A DNA stretch of 64,000 nucleotides. Origin: Segatella copri (GTDB taxonomy: Bacteria > Bacteroidota > Bacteroidia > Bacteroidales > Bacteroidaceae). Below are positions 24,184-35,734 of this stretch, piece by piece. Positions within the stretch are counted from its first letter, which is position 1. Every line of letters starts with the position of its first letter. A model generated the notes under the pieces. That model searched no databases and was not told where the DNA came from. It was given only the letters and a program-made list of their open reading frames with translations. The stretch is from NCBI RefSeq assembly GCF_026015295.1, contig NZ_JAPDUW010000001.1, positions 620,001 to 684,000 on the forward strand, read 5' to 3'. Position numbers and translations under genes: made by a program.

Positions 24184-25968
24184 TTAAGCCTTGCCCTCCA
24201 TCTGAGCCTTCAACTTAGCGAGTGCATCGATATCACCGAGTGATGTGCTAGCAGCAACGTTGTTGATCATAGCTGTCTCGTTGTTGTTCTTGCGACCGCC
24301 GTTTGCACGCTTGTGAGTTGGCTTAGCAACTGGCTCGTTACCCTCCTCGAATGTACGAGAGTGAGAGAGGATGATGCGCTTTGTCTCCTTAACGAACTCG
24401 ATAACCTTGAAGTCGAGAGTCTCGCCCTTCTTAGCCATTGTGCCGTCCTCCTTAGTGAGGTGCTTAGGAGTAGCGAAACCTTCACCACCCTCAGCGAGAG
24501 CTACAACAGCACCCTTGTCCATCAACTCAGTGATAGTACCCTGGTGAACAGAACCTGGAGTGTAGATTGCCTCATACTCATCCCATGGGTTCTTCTCCAA
24601 CTGCTTGTGGCCGAGGCTCAAGCGACGGTTCTCCTTATCGATTTCGAGAACTACTACATCGATAGAAGCGCCTACAGAAGTGAACTCAGATGGGTGCTTA
24701 ACCTTCTTAGTCCAAGAGAGGTCAGAGATGTGGATCAAACCATCAACACCTTCCTCGAGCTCTACGAAGATACCGAAGTTAGTGAAGTTGCGAACCTTAG
24801 CTGTGTGCTTGCTGCCAACAGGATACTTAGTCTCGATAGCCTCCCATGGATCTTCCTTGAGCTGCTTGATACCAAGGCTCATCTTGCGCTCAGCGCGGTC
24901 GAGAGTCAGGATAACTGCCTCTACCTCGTCACCTACCTTCATGAAGTCCTGAGCAGAACGCAAGTGCTGGCTCCAAGACATCTCAGATACGTGGATCAAG
25001 CCCTCTACACCTGGAGCAATCTCAACGAATGCACCGTAGTCAGCCATAACCACTACCTTACCCTTCACGTGATCACCTACCTTGAGGTTTGGATCAAGTG
25101 CATCCCATGGATGTGGAGTGAGCTGCTTCAAACCGAGAGCGATACGCTTCTTCTCCTCATCGAAGTCGAGGATAACAACGTTGATCTTCTGGTCGAGAGA
25201 TACAACCTCGTGTGGATCGCTTACGCGGCCCCAAGAGAGGTCTGTGATGTGGATCAAACCGTCAACACCGCCGAGGTCAACGAATACACCGTAAGTAGTG
25301 ATGTTCTTAACGGTACCCTCGAGGATCTGACCCTTCTCGAGCTTGCCGATGATCTCCTTACGCTGCTGCTCGAGCTCCTGCTCGATGAGAGCCTTGTGAG
25401 ATACAACGACATTGCGGAACTCCTGGTTGATCTTTACAACCTTGAACTCCATTGTCTTGCCTACGAATACGTCGTAGTCGCGTATAGGGTGAACGTCGAT
25501 CTGGCTTCCTGGCAAGAAAGCTTCGATACCGAAAACGTCAACGATCATACCGCCCTTAGTGCGGCACTTGATGTAACCCTGGATAACTTCCTCGTTCTCG
25601 AGAGCTGCATTAACACGCTCCCAAGACTTGCTGAGGCGAGCCTTCTTGTGAGAGAGTACCAACTGGCCCTTTACGTCCTCCTGGTTCTCTACATAAACCT
25701 CAACCTTGTCGCCTACCTTGAGGTCTGGGTTGTAACGGAATTCAGAAGCAGGGATAATACCATCGCTCTTGTAACCGATGTTTACGATAACCTCTTTCTT
25801 GTCTACAGAGATTACTGTACCCTCTACAACCTGGTGTTCTGTTACCTTGTTAAGAGTTTCGTCATAGGCCTTCTCGAGGTCTGTTTTGCTGACGTTTGCG
25901 CTTGTGCCATTCTCAAACTCATCCCAATTGAAGTCGTCCAATGGCTTTACGTTCTTTAAATCTGACAT
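24184..25968 (-). CDS. rpsA: 30S ribosomal protein S1
   Basis: S1 delivers mRNA to the 30S subunit, which matters in a lineage with weak Shine-Dalgarno sites. The 594 residues contain six S1 (OB-fold) repeats at roughly 45-110, 125-190, 208-278, 294-364, 380-450 and 466-532. The repeated signature is GxFV(D/E)LxxGVDGLIHISDLSW. The C-terminal tail is Lys/Asn-rich. It is transcribed alone from a TAATTTTG element at 26033-26040 and closed by a strong terminator. Confidence 0.96.
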   Translation of the reverse strand: MSDLKNVKPLDDFNWDEFENGTSANVSKTDLEKAYDETLNKVTEHQVVEGTVISVDKKEVIVNIGYKSDGIIPASEFRYNPDLKVGDKVEVYVENQEDVKGQLVLSHKKARLSKSWERVNAALENEEVIQGYIKCRTKGGMIVDVFGIEAFLPGSQIDVHPIRDYDVFVGKTMEFKVVKINQEFRNVVVSHKALIEQELEQQRKEIIGKLEKGQILEGTVKNITTYGVFVDLGGVDGLIHITDLSWGRVSDPHEVVSLDQKINVVILDFDEEKKRIALGLKQLTPHPWDALDPNLKVGDHVKGKVVVMADYGAFVEIAPGVEGLIHVSEMSWSQHLRSAQDFMKVGDEVEAVILTLDRAERKMSLGIKQLKEDPWEAIETKYPVGSKHTAKVRNFTNFGIFVELEEGVDGLIHISDLSWTKKVKHPSEFTSVGASIDVVVLEIDKENRRLSLGHKQLEKNPWDEYEAIYTPGSVHQGTITELMDKGAVVALAEGGEGFATPKHLTKEDGTMAKKGETLDFKVIEFVKETKRIILSHSRTFEEGNEPVAKPTHKRANGGRKNNNETAMINNVAASTSLGDIDALAKLKAQMEGKA

Positions 25969-26032
25969 AAAAAATAATTAAAAAATTAAAATTAATAAAG
26001 TTTGACTTTATGTGAATTGTATAAATCGGGCG

Positions 26033-26040
26033 CAAAATTA
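26033..26040 (-). promoter_or_regulatory. -7 element for rpsA
   Basis: The minus strand reads TAATTTTG, giving a leader of about 60 bases. A good -33 match is not seen. The rest of the 450-base gap up to nhaD holds no gene that I can support. Confidence 0.5.
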
Positions 26041-26376
26041 CTCATTTTCTTTGAGTTACAGGCATTTACTCTTGACTTTCTTCTTTTTGTTAGTAATATT
26101 TAACTAAAATCACTGTTTTTGGTGGGTTCCTTCGGGGAAATACATAATATATATATACGCATAACCTTTTAAATGTTCTAGTAACTTCCTCCTCGATATT
26201 TCTTCCTGTGATGTTCTTCTCTGTTATCCGAGTTTTCATCTGATTCTATGATGAAAATGAAGAGGGAAGAAAAATAATGGCGAAAGAAAAAACTGGACGA
26301 AATTTTCATTTGTATGAAAATGAGTTAAATTCATTAAAAAAAGACACCGAAATGTTGGCGATAACAAAATAATTGT

Positions 26377-26384
26377 TACCTTTG
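26377..26384 (+). promoter_or_regulatory. -7 element for nhaD
   Basis: TACCTTTG matches the consensus and lies 36 bases before the nhaD start. A TTGG about 18 bases upstream is a partial -33 element. Confidence 0.55.
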
Positions 26385-26419
26385 CGCCCAAAATGTAATG
26401 AATATAATAAAATAATAAT

Positions 26420-27868
26420 ATGACACTAGTCATCCTTGCCATACTGATATTGGCATATATTCTCATTGCAACCGAGAATATTACCAAGGTGAACCGTGCT
26501 GCCGTAGCCATCTTTGCTGGAACGGTAGGATGGGTTCTCTATATCTGTTTCGGTATGGACTTTGTGACCAGTGAACACTCTTCTGATTATTCACGCTATC
26601 TGAATCTCGGAATGTGGAACGAGATAGAATCCACCAGTACAACGGTGAAGTATTTTATTGCCCGTAACATCTTCCTTCCTTATGTGGGTAGAGCAGCAGA
26701 AATCGTACTCTTCCTGCTAGCCACTATGACGATAGTTGAAATTCTCAATAACAACGGATGCTTCGATTTCATACGCCAGTTGTTACGTACCCGAAGCGCC
26801 AAGAAAATGCTATGGATTCTCGCTGCCGTAACCTTTGTTATCTCGGCAAATCTCGATAATCTTACTACAACAGTGATGATGCTTACGATGATGCATGGGG
26901 TGATTCCAAACCGTCGTCAGCGCATGGTGTATGGAGGTGCCATTCTTCTTTCTGCCAACTGTGGCGGAGCTCTTACCGTTATCGGAAATCCGGAAGGACT
27001 GGTGATGTGGAATATGGGTGCTGTAACGGCTACTCATTATTTCCTGTCGCTTCTGCTGCCATGTCTTGCAGCCTGGCTCATTCCGTTGTTGATGATGCAG
27101 CGCATGCTGCCTGAAAGAGTAGAGACAGAATGGATTGCTATGCCATACCGCGGGGATGATACCCGTCTCAATGTATGGCAGCGCTTGCTGATGCTCTTTG
27201 TGGGCATCGGTGGATTGTGGTTTATCCCTACCTTCCATAATATTACGAAATTAAGTCCTTTCCTCGGTGCGCTCTGCGTATTGGGCGTACTTTGGATTGT
27301 GAACGAGATATTCAACCGTAAACTCATGAATATGGATGCGATGGCTGACCGTCGTACTCCTAGAGTGTTCCAATACGGAGTTGTCCAGATGATTCTCTTC
27401 GTGATGGGTATCATGCTTGCCATCGGAGTGGTGAAGGAGACCGGAGCTTTTGACGATTTTTCTACTCTTCTTAACTCTGTCGGTATGGATGATAAGCGTC
27501 CTGGCGTGCTGTTGCATGGCGTCTTGGCGGGTATCATCAGTACTGTACTTGACAACTTTGCTACAGCCATGAACTTTTTCTCCCTTCATGATCTGGCAAA
27601 TGTGAATGATCCTTCATTCAGTATGCTTACTGATTATCATACCAATGGTATCTACTGGCAGATGATTGCATATTGCGTAATGGCTGGTGGTAACGTTCTT
27701 GGTATCGGTACAATCAGCGGTCTTGCCCTGATGAAGATGGAACGTATGCACATGGGATGGTATTTCCGCAATATTGGCTGGAAAGCTTTGATGGGTGGCG
27801 TCATCGGACTTGCTATCCTTTGGCTCTCCCATATCCTGGTGGCTGGTGCCGCAAACCTAATTATTTAA
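26420..27868 (+). CDS. nhaD: Sodium:proton antiporter, NhaD family
   Basis: The 482-residue inner-membrane protein has about 11-12 hydrophobic helices, starting VILAILILAYILIATENI. Family features include LDNLTTTVMMLTMMHG (about 155-170), ANCGGALTVIGNPEGLVMW (about 178-196) and, in the second half, TVLDNFATAMNFFSLH (inverted-repeat topology with a second Asp-Asn pair). NhaD exports Na+ or Li+ in exchange for protons. It stands alone, upstream of pfkA. Confidence 0.92.
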   Translation: MTLVILAILILAYILIATENITKVNRAAVAIFAGTVGWVLYICFGMDFVTSEHSSDYSRYLNLGMWNEIESTSTTVKYFIARNIFLPYVGRAAEIVLFLLATMTIVEILNNNGCFDFIRQLLRTRSAKKMLWILAAVTFVISANLDNLTTTVMMLTMMHGVIPNRRQRMVYGGAILLSANCGGALTVIGNPEGLVMWNMGAVTATHYFLSLLLPCLAAWLIPLLMMQRMLPERVETEWIAMPYRGDDTRLNVWQRLLMLFVGIGGLWFIPTFHNITKLSPFLGALCVLGVLWIVNEIFNRKLMNMDAMADRRTPRVFQYGVVQMILFVMGIMLAIGVVKETGAFDDFSTLLNSVGMDDKRPGVLLHGVLAGIISTVLDNFATAMNFFSLHDLANVNDPSFSMLTDYHTNGIYWQMIAYCVMAGGNVLGIGTISGLALMKMERMHMGWYFRNIGWKALMGGVIGLAILWLSHILVAGAANLII

Positions 27869-28006
27869 ATCGATAAGCCCAAACAAAGCAAGGGGTATAC
27901 CCTTGGATACCTACTGTATATGTAGGGGTAATGGATGAAAAACATCATCCTGAGAGGATAATAAACTAACATTAAAAAAATATATATAATATAATAAGGT
28001 ATAGTT

Positions 28007-28984
28007 ATGGCAAAGATTAAGACTATTGGAATTTTAACATCTGGAGGAGATGCTCCAGGTATGAATGCTGCTATCCGTGCGGTTACCCGTTCGGCTATCT
28101 ACAACGGTTTCACTGTGAAAGGTATCTATCGTGGTTACGATGGTCTCATCAATGATGAAATTAAAACCTTTTCTACAGAGAATGTAAGCGGTATCATCGG
28201 CACAGGTGGTACGATGCTGAAGACAGCCCGTTCTAAGGAATTCATGACCGAGGAAGGTCGTCAGAAAGCATTTGAAACGATTCAGAAAGAGGAAATAGAT
28301 GCGCTTGTCGTGATTGGCGGTAACGGTTCGCTGACCGGTGCGATGAATTTCGCACGTGAGTTTGATGTATGCTGCATCGGATTGCCAGGAACAATTGATA
28401 ATGACCTTTATGGTACAGACAATACAATCGGTTATGATACTACGATGAATACCATCGTAGAATGTGTAGACCGCATCCGTGATACTGCGCAGAGCCACGA
28501 GCGTATCTTCTTTATCGAGGTGATGGGCCGTGATGCCGGTTTCCTGGCGCAGAATTCAGCTATCGCCAGTGGAGCTGAGGCAGCTATCATTCCAGAGGAT
28601 TCTACCGATGTAGACCAGTTGGCTCAGTTCATGGAGCGTGGTATCCGTAAGTCTAAGAAGAGTTGTATCGTCATCGTGTCAGAGAGTCCTAAGTGCGGTG
28701 CTCTTTATTATGCCGACCGTGTGCGCAAGGAGTTCCCTGAGTTTGATGTACGTGTATCTATCCTGGGTCACTTGCAGCGTGGCGGCCGTCCATCAGCCCG
28801 TGACCGTATTCTTGCGAGCCGTACCGGTTGTGGTGCCATCGAGGCTATCATGCAGGGACAGCGCAATGTGATGATTGGTGTACGCAATAACGAGGTGGTA
28901 TACGTTCCGCTTTCTGAAGCCATCCGCTCAGATAAGCCATTCGACCGTAAACTCATCAAGGTTTTGGACGAGTTGAGTATCTAA
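28007..28984 (+). CDS. pfkA: 6-phosphofructokinase
   Basis: This glycolytic kinase makes fructose 1,6-bisphosphate. The 325 residues have [12 protein letters not shown] (N terminus, nucleotide loop), the catalytic [19 protein letters not shown] (about 127-145), [10 protein letters not shown] and [15 protein letters not shown]. One oddity: the GGDGS Mg-binding motif of ATP-dependent enzymes reads GGNGSLTGA (about 103-111). Whether this is normal in the lineage or changes the phosphate donor cannot be judged here. A hairpin at 29005-29033 follows. Confidence 0.94.
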   Translation: MAKIKTIGILTSGGDAPGMNAAIRAVTRSAIYNGFTVKGIYRGYDGLINDEIKTFSTENVSGIIGTGGTMLKTARSKEFMTEEGRQKAFETIQKEEIDALVVIGGNGSLTGAMNFAREFDVCCIGLPGTIDNDLYGTDNTIGYDTTMNTIVECVDRIRDTAQSHERIFFIEVMGRDAGFLAQNSAIASGAEAAIIPEDSTDVDQLAQFMERGIRKSKKSCIVIVSESPKCGALYYADRVRKEFPEFDVRVSILGHLQRGGRPSARDRILASRTGCGAIEAIMQGQRNVMIGVRNNEVVYVPLSEAIRSDKPFDRKLIKVLDELSI

Positions 28985-29004
28985 TTTATAGAGATTGGAG
29001 TAAG

Positions 29005-29039
29005 AAGAAGGGAGTTTGGACTCCTGACTTCTTGCTTTT
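29005..29039 (+). terminator. Terminator after pfkA
   Basis: AAGAAGGGAGT (29005-29015) pairs with ACTCC...CTTCTT (29020-29033) with a 3-base bulge. GCTTTTG follows. Confidence 0.65.
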
Positions 29040-29113
29040 GCATAGGAAAATGGTTTAAAGGGAACTAAAAATGGTTTAATTAGGTATAAAAGCCGAATAA
29101 AACTTTTAATTAA

Positions 29114-29145
29114 TTTGTGGTTTCCATAAATTGTTGTTACTTTTG
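29114..29145 (+). promoter_or_regulatory. Promoter of the ATP synthase operon
   Basis: TTTG (29114-29117) and TACTTTTG (29138-29145) are exactly 20 bases apart, 48 bases before atpD. Confidence 0.8.
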
Positions 29146-29180
29146 CAGTCAAGAATAATATAAATATATATAACTTTTAA

Positions 29181-30719
<1,539 letters not shown>

Positions 30720-30737
30720 TCTTTAAATCCACGGCTT

Positions 30738-30977
30738 ATGTTACAGCTAAAGATAGTATCTCCTGAGAAAGTAGTCTTCCAGGGTGAGGTAGAGAGCGTA
30801 CTGGTTCCGGGAACCCTCGGCTCGTTCGAGATTCTCAAGGATCACGCGCCTATCATCTCTTCGCTCGAAGTGGGCAAGGTGGAATACACTACCAAGGAAG
30901 GCAAGCAGGTAATGAACATCAAGGGCGGATTCGTGGAATGTAAGAAAAACGAAGTAAGCCTTTGCGTAGAAGTTTAG
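30738..30977 (+). CDS. atpC: F1F0 ATP synthase subunit epsilon, short form
   Basis: The 79-residue subunit contains only the N-terminal beta-sandwich (LQLKIVSPEKVVFQGEVESV, VPGTLGSFEILKDHAPIISSLE, IKGGFVECKKNEVSLCVE). The C-terminal two-helix domain that blocks ATP hydrolysis in E. coli is missing. Short epsilon subunits are known in Bacteroidota. It lies 18 bases after atpD. Confidence 0.92.
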   Translation: MLQLKIVSPEKVVFQGEVESVLVPGTLGSFEILKDHAPIISSLEVGKVEYTTKEGKQVMNIKGGFVECKKNEVSLCVEV

Positions 30978-31013
30978 ATAAGTGATTAATTTTTAGTGAT
31001 TAATTATTAGATA

Positions 31014-31457
31014 ATGGAAAAAGACGAAAAGTTGCGCTTGCAGACTATCAGACAGGCGAGTATCAGGTATAAGCAGATTTCTTTGTGGCTTACAGCAGCA
31101 GTGGCTCTTGCCGTGCTCTTTGCCTGCAGATTATCTGCTCAATGCGATGATATGATAGCCCAGGTTGTTAACCCGCTGGTAGTGAGTGCGATATTCTCAC
31201 TCGTTGCAAGTACTGCTTATGGTGAAGCATGGAAGGCTGTTGCAAAGTCATCGCCTGCTAATCTCGCCAAGTTCTACCTGGCAGCATTGGTGCTGAAGCT
31301 GATGGCAGGCACGCTGGTGTTCCTCATCTACGTGCTGGTATGCGACAAGCAGAACATTCTGGGCTTTACCGCCATCTTTGCCCTTTTCTATGTCGTACTT
31401 CTCGTGTTCGACTGCATCTACTTCGCTCGGGTAGAGAAAAAGAACCGTCTTTCATAA
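31014..31457 (+). CDS. Four-helix membrane protein in the position of atpI
   Basis: The 147-residue protein has a charged N terminus and four predicted membrane helices (about 24-42, 55-70, 86-108 and 116-137), ending in a basic tail. It lies between atpC and atpB, where AtpI-like proteins (c-ring assembly, Mg2+ handling) usually are. No diagnostic motif is visible, so the role is inferred from position and topology. Confidence 0.7.
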   Translation: MEKDEKLRLQTIRQASIRYKQISLWLTAAVALAVLFACRLSAQCDDMIAQVVNPLVVSAIFSLVASTAYGEAWKAVAKSSPANLAKFYLAALVLKLMAGTLVFLIYVLVCDKQNILGFTAIFALFYVVLLVFDCIYFARVEKKNRLS

Positions 31458-31505
31458 GCGGTTCTGAAACAAATAATTAATAAACAAAAGTAAGAATTAA
31501 AGAAT

Positions 31506-32615
31506 ATGAAACATCTCAAGCAATTCCTCTTGATGGCGATGCTGCTCTTCACGCTGGCACCTCTGCAGGTATCGGCTAAGGAGAACATCGATGTGAAAGA
31601 GATATTGTGGGGTCATATCAAGGATTCTTATGAATGGCATATCACCAAGGTGGGAGATCATCCCGTAGTGATTCATCTGCCAATCATCGTTAACACCACT
31701 TCGGGCTGGCACGTGTTCTGCAGCAGCGAATTCTCGGAAGAGAAAGATGCCAATGGAGACCGTCCAGGACCTTTCAACCTGGTGATTAAGAACGCTGATG
31801 CGCAGGCGAATCCCAACAAGATAGTAGAGAAGGTGGGAGGCCAGGAGGTTCGTCCGCTTGACATCTCCATCACGAAGACCGTTTGCGTGCTCTTCATCGA
31901 TGCTATCATCCTGTTGCTCTGTGTCCTGATACCAGCCCGCTGGTGCAGGAAGCACAAGGTGGATGACCCTGCACCAAAGGGATTTGTGGGACTGATGCAC
32001 ATGTTCATCATGTCGGTATATACCGATGTAATTGAGGCCACCCTGGGTAAGGAGGCGCCAAAGTACGCACCATGGTTGCTTACTTGCTTCTTCTTTATCT
32101 TCGTGGCGAACATCATGGGTATCGTACCATTCCCTCCAGGTGGTGGTAACCTGACGGGTAATATCGCCTGCACCGTATTCTTCGGTGTAACGACATTCCT
32201 GATCACCAACTTCACCGGTACCAAGGAATACTGGAAGGATATCTTCTGGCCGGAGGTACCAACCTGGTTGAAGGTCCCTGTGCCACTGATGCCATTCATC
32301 GAGCTCTTCGGAATCTTTACGAAACCGCTGGCTCTGATTATCCGACTCTTCGCCAACATGATGGCGGGTCACGCCATCGCACTTTCGTTTGCGGCTATCA
32401 TTTTCATTATGTTCAACATCAGTGAGAATGCTATCGCCAACTATGTGGCAGGTACGGGTATGACAATAGTAAGTGTTGCGATGAGCGCCTTTATGATGCT
32501 CCTCGAAGTATTGGTAAGCTACATTCAGGCATTGGTATTCACCATGCTGAGTGCAGTATTCATCTCGCTGGCTCATGTAAAGTCTCATGAGGCTGAGCCA
32601 GAGGTAGTGAAGTAG
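31506..32615 (+). CDS. atpB: F1F0 ATP synthase subunit a
   Basis: The proton-channel subunit has 369 residues. It is longer than the E. coli form because of a signal-like N terminus and a periplasmic segment of about 100 residues (MKHLKQFLLMAMLLFTLAPL, HPVVIHLPIIVNTTSGWHVF), usual in Bacteroidota. The essential Arg is in LALIIRLFANMMAGHAIAL (about 276-294). Confidence 0.95.
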   Translation: MKHLKQFLLMAMLLFTLAPLQVSAKENIDVKEILWGHIKDSYEWHITKVGDHPVVIHLPIIVNTTSGWHVFCSSEFSEEKDANGDRPGPFNLVIKNADAQANPNKIVEKVGGQEVRPLDISITKTVCVLFIDAIILLLCVLIPARWCRKHKVDDPAPKGFVGLMHMFIMSVYTDVIEATLGKEAPKYAPWLLTCFFFIFVANIMGIVPFPPGGGNLTGNIACTVFFGVTTFLITNFTGTKEYWKDIFWPEVPTWLKVPVPLMPFIELFGIFTKPLALIIRLFANMMAGHAIALSFAAIIFIMFNISENAIANYVAGTGMTIVSVAMSAFMMLLEVLVSYIQALVFTMLSAVFISLAHVKSHEAEPEVVK

Positions 32616-32683
32616 TTTATAGATTATAGATTACGGATCTAATTTCATTCAGATAATAAACAAAGAAAATATAAACAACTTAA

Positions 32684-32935
<252 letters not shown>

Positions 32936-32951
32936 TCATCTCATCTGTCAC

Positions 32952-33014
32952 TATCATCTGTCCCGATAAATGGAAGTCTCAGGCATCAGCCTGATGTCTT
33001 TCCGGGGCATGATA
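32952..33014 (+). promoter_or_regulatory. Intercistronic hairpin between atpE and atpF
   Basis: Several nested complementary segments (TATCAT/ATGATA, CCCG/CGGG, GGAAG/CTTTCC, CAGGC/GCCTG) can fold into one long imperfect stem in the 137-base atpE-atpF gap, the largest gap in the operon. It could stabilise the atpE message and raise c-subunit output. Confidence 0.5.
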
Positions 33015-33072
33015 GAGATGATTCTAGAGTTAGTTAAAATAAAACGTTTAAGTAAAACTTTAACCAGTATAT

Positions 33073-33573
33073 ATGGATTTATTAATTCCTGATAGCGGTT
33101 TGCTCTTCTGGATGACGCTGGTCTTCATCATCGTCTTCATCATTCTTTGGAAGGCTGGATTCCCAGCCATCATTAAGATGGTGAACGAGCGCAAGGCTTT
33201 CATTGATGATAGTCTGAAGAAGGCTCACGAAGCCAACGAGAAGCTTGCCAATATCCAAAAAGAAGGTGAATCCATCTTGCAGGAAGCTCGCGAGAAGCAG
33301 GCTGCCCTCCTCAAGGAGGCTGCCGAAACCCGCGATGCCATTGTAGAGAAAGCACAGGATAAAGCACGCGAAGAAGGCGCGCGTCTCCTCTCTGATGCCA
33401 AGAAGCAGATTGAGACCGAGAAGCAGAATGCCATTCGTGAAATCCGCGGCCAGGTAGCAGAACTCTCTGTTCAGATTGCAGAGAAGGTGCTCAAGGCTAA
33501 GCTCTCTGACGACAAGGCACAGATGGATATGATAAATCGACTGCTGGACGAGGTTTCTTCTGACAACAAATAG
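33073..33573 (+). CDS. atpF: F1F0 ATP synthase subunit b
   Basis: The 166-residue peripheral stalk subunit has one N-terminal membrane helix (LLFWMTLVFIIVFIILWKAG) and a long Ala/Glu/Lys coiled coil (about 35-160). It is followed by atpH after 8 bases. Confidence 0.95.
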   Translation: MDLLIPDSGLLFWMTLVFIIVFIILWKAGFPAIIKMVNERKAFIDDSLKKAHEANEKLANIQKEGESILQEAREKQAALLKEAAETRDAIVEKAQDKAREEGARLLSDAKKQIETEKQNAIREIRGQVAELSVQIAEKVLKAKLSDDKAQMDMINRLLDEVSSDNK

Positions 33574-33581
33574 TAAAGCTT

Positions 33582-34118
33582 ATGGATATAGGTGTAATAT
33601 CGGTGCGTTATGCCCGTGCCCTCATCAAGGCTGCACTCGGCATGAAGCTCGAAGATCAGGTCTACCAGGAGATGCAGACGCTCTTTAAGAGCTACATCGA
33701 CGTGCCTGAACTGAGATTTACGATAGACAACCCTATGCTTTCCAAAGACAAGAAAGAGGCACTTCTCATCACAGCCCTGGGCAAAGAGCCTACGGAACTG
33801 AGCAAGAAGTTTATCGCTCTCGTCTTGAAAGAGGATAGGGAGAGCACCCTGCAATTCATGGCTGCTTCGTATATCACTCTTTACAGGAAACAGAAGAACA
33901 TCATCCGCGGTAAGCTGATCACCGCCACTGCCGTTGACGCCTCTACAGAGGACAAGATGCGCAAGATGGTGGAGCAGAGAACGAAAGGTACTGTGGAGTT
34001 CAAGACCGAGGTGAACCCTGAACTGATTGGCGGTTTCATCCTTGAGTATGATACTTACAGAATGGATGCGAGCGTAAAGACTAAGCTCAACAACATTCTG
34101 ACACAGCTCAAAAAGTAA
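33582..34118 (+). CDS. atpH: F1F0 ATP synthase subunit delta
   Basis: The 178-residue OSCP-type subunit joins the peripheral stalk to F1. It has an N-terminal helical bundle ([25 protein letters not shown]) and a C-terminal signature ([26 protein letters not shown]). Confidence 0.94.
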   Translation: MDIGVISVRYARALIKAALGMKLEDQVYQEMQTLFKSYIDVPELRFTIDNPMLSKDKKEALLITALGKEPTELSKKFIALVLKEDRESTLQFMAASYITLYRKQKNIIRGKLITATAVDASTEDKMRKMVEQRTKGTVEFKTEVNPELIGGFILEYDTYRMDASVKTKLNNILTQLKK

Positions 34119-34141
34119 AATTAATTAAAGTAAATAACAAA

Positions 34142-35728
34142 ATGTCAGATAAAATTAAACCAAGTGAGGTGTCTGAGGTTCTTCAGCAGCAGCTCCAGGA
34201 GGTTAATGGCTCTCAGCAGTTTGACGAGGTGGGTACCGTGCTTACCGTCAGCGATGGCGTGGCTCGTATCTATGGTCTGCGTAATGCCGAGGCTAATGAA
34301 CTTCTTGAGTTTGAGAATGGAACCATGGCTATCGTCATGAACTTGGAGGAAGACAATGTAGGTTGTGTCCTCTTAGGTCCTACAGCTGGCATCAAGGAGG
34401 GACAGAGCGTGAAGCGTACACACCGTATTGCTTCTATCCGCGTAAACGACAACTTCCTCGGACGTGTCGTAAACCCTCTGGGTCAGGCTATTGATGGTCT
34501 GGGTGACATCGACCTCACCGATTCTTTCGAGATGCCTTTGGATCGTAAGGCACCTGGTGTAATCTATCGTCAGCCAGTAAAGGAACCTCTTCAGACTGGT
34601 TTGAAGGCGGTAGACTCTATGATTCCTATCGGTCGTGGACAGCGTGAGTTGATCATCGGTGACCGTCAGACCGGTAAGACTGCCATCGCAGTGGATACCA
34701 TCATCAACCAGAAGAGTTTCTATGAGGCTGGCAAGCCAGTATATTGTATCTATGTAGCTATCGGTCAGAAAGCATCTACCGTTGCTGCATTGGTACAGAA
34801 CCTCAAGGAGCATGGAGCCCTGCCATATACCATCATCGTAAGTGCTACCGCTGCCGATCCTGCAGCCATGCAATATTACGCACCATTTGCCGGTGCAGCT
34901 ATCGGTGAGTACTTCCGCGACCGTGGTTACTCAGCTCTCGTCGTATACGATGACTTGAGTAAGCAGGCTGTGGCTTACCGTGAGGTATCTCTGATCCTCC
35001 GCCGTCCATCCGGACGTGAGGCTTACCCTGGTGATGTCTTCTATCTCCACTCTCGTCTGTTGGAGCGTGCCGCTCGTATCAACGACCAGCAGGAGGTAGC
35101 CGAGCAGATGAACGACCTTCCAGAGTGCATGAAGGGTCACGTTAAGGGTGGTGGTTCTTTGACAGCCCTCCCTATCATCGAAACACAGGCAGGTGACGTA
35201 TCAGCATACATCCCAACCAACGTGATTTCCATCACCGACGGTCAGATCTTCCTTGAGACCGACCTCTTCAACCAGGGCTTCCGTCCAGCTATCAACGTAG
35301 GTATCTCCGTATCTCGTGTAGGTGGTTCTGCCCAGATCAAGAGTATGAAGAAGGTAGCTGGTACACTGAAGATTGATATGGCTCAGTATCGTGAGCTGGA
35401 GGCTTTCTCAAAGTTCTCTAGCGATATGGATGCCGTAACAGCGATGACTCTGGACCGTGGCCGTAAGAACGACCAGTTGCTGGTTCAGCCTCAGTACCGC
35501 CCAATGCCGGTAGGCGAGCAGGTAGCTATTCTCTACTGTGGTGTTCACGGATTGATGCACGACGTGCCAATGAATAAGGTTCGCGACTGTCAGGATCTGT
35601 TCCTCGATGCAATGCGCAGCCAGCACGCTGATGTGATTGAGACTTTGGGCGATGGTAAACTCACCGACGATGCCATTAAGGCAGTCGAGGAGACCATGGC
35701 TAATGTTGCAGGACAATATAAAGCGTAA
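34142..35728 (+). CDS. atpA: F1F0 ATP synthase subunit alpha
   Basis: The regulatory nucleotide-binding F1 subunit has 528 residues. It has Walker [14 protein letters not shown] (about 178-190) and the family signature [17 protein letters not shown]. It is separated by 6 bases from atpG. Confidence 0.98.
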   Translation: MSDKIKPSEVSEVLQQQLQEVNGSQQFDEVGTVLTVSDGVARIYGLRNAEANELLEFENGTMAIVMNLEEDNVGCVLLGPTAGIKEGQSVKRTHRIASIRVNDNFLGRVVNPLGQAIDGLGDIDLTDSFEMPLDRKAPGVIYRQPVKEPLQTGLKAVDSMIPIGRGQRELIIGDRQTGKTAIAVDTIINQKSFYEAGKPVYCIYVAIGQKASTVAALVQNLKEHGALPYTIIVSATAADPAAMQYYAPFAGAAIGEYFRDRGYSALVVYDDLSKQAVAYREVSLILRRPSGREAYPGDVFYLHSRLLERAARINDQQEVAEQMNDLPECMKGHVKGGGSLTALPIIETQAGDVSAYIPTNVISITDGQIFLETDLFNQGFRPAINVGISVSRVGGSAQIKSMKKVAGTLKIDMAQYRELEAFSKFSSDMDAVTAMTLDRGRKNDQLLVQPQYRPMPVGEQVAILYCGVHGLMHDVPMNKVRDCQDLFLDAMRSQHADVIETLGDGKLTDDAIKAVEETMANVAGQYKA

Positions 35729-35734
35729 TAGCCT

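Noticed and set aside
24313..25959. 548-codon open frame on the plus strand
   Set aside because: It is antisense to rpsA. The repetitive codon use of S1 keeps the opposite frame open; the translation is Leu/Val/Thr-rich without family motifs.
26163..26238. 49-codon frame on the minus strand in the rpsA-nhaD gap
   Set aside because: No promoter, ribosome-binding context or recognisable peptide character; likely chance.
31497..32588. 363-codon open frame on the minus strand
   Set aside because: Antisense to atpB, whose protein motifs are unmistakable.
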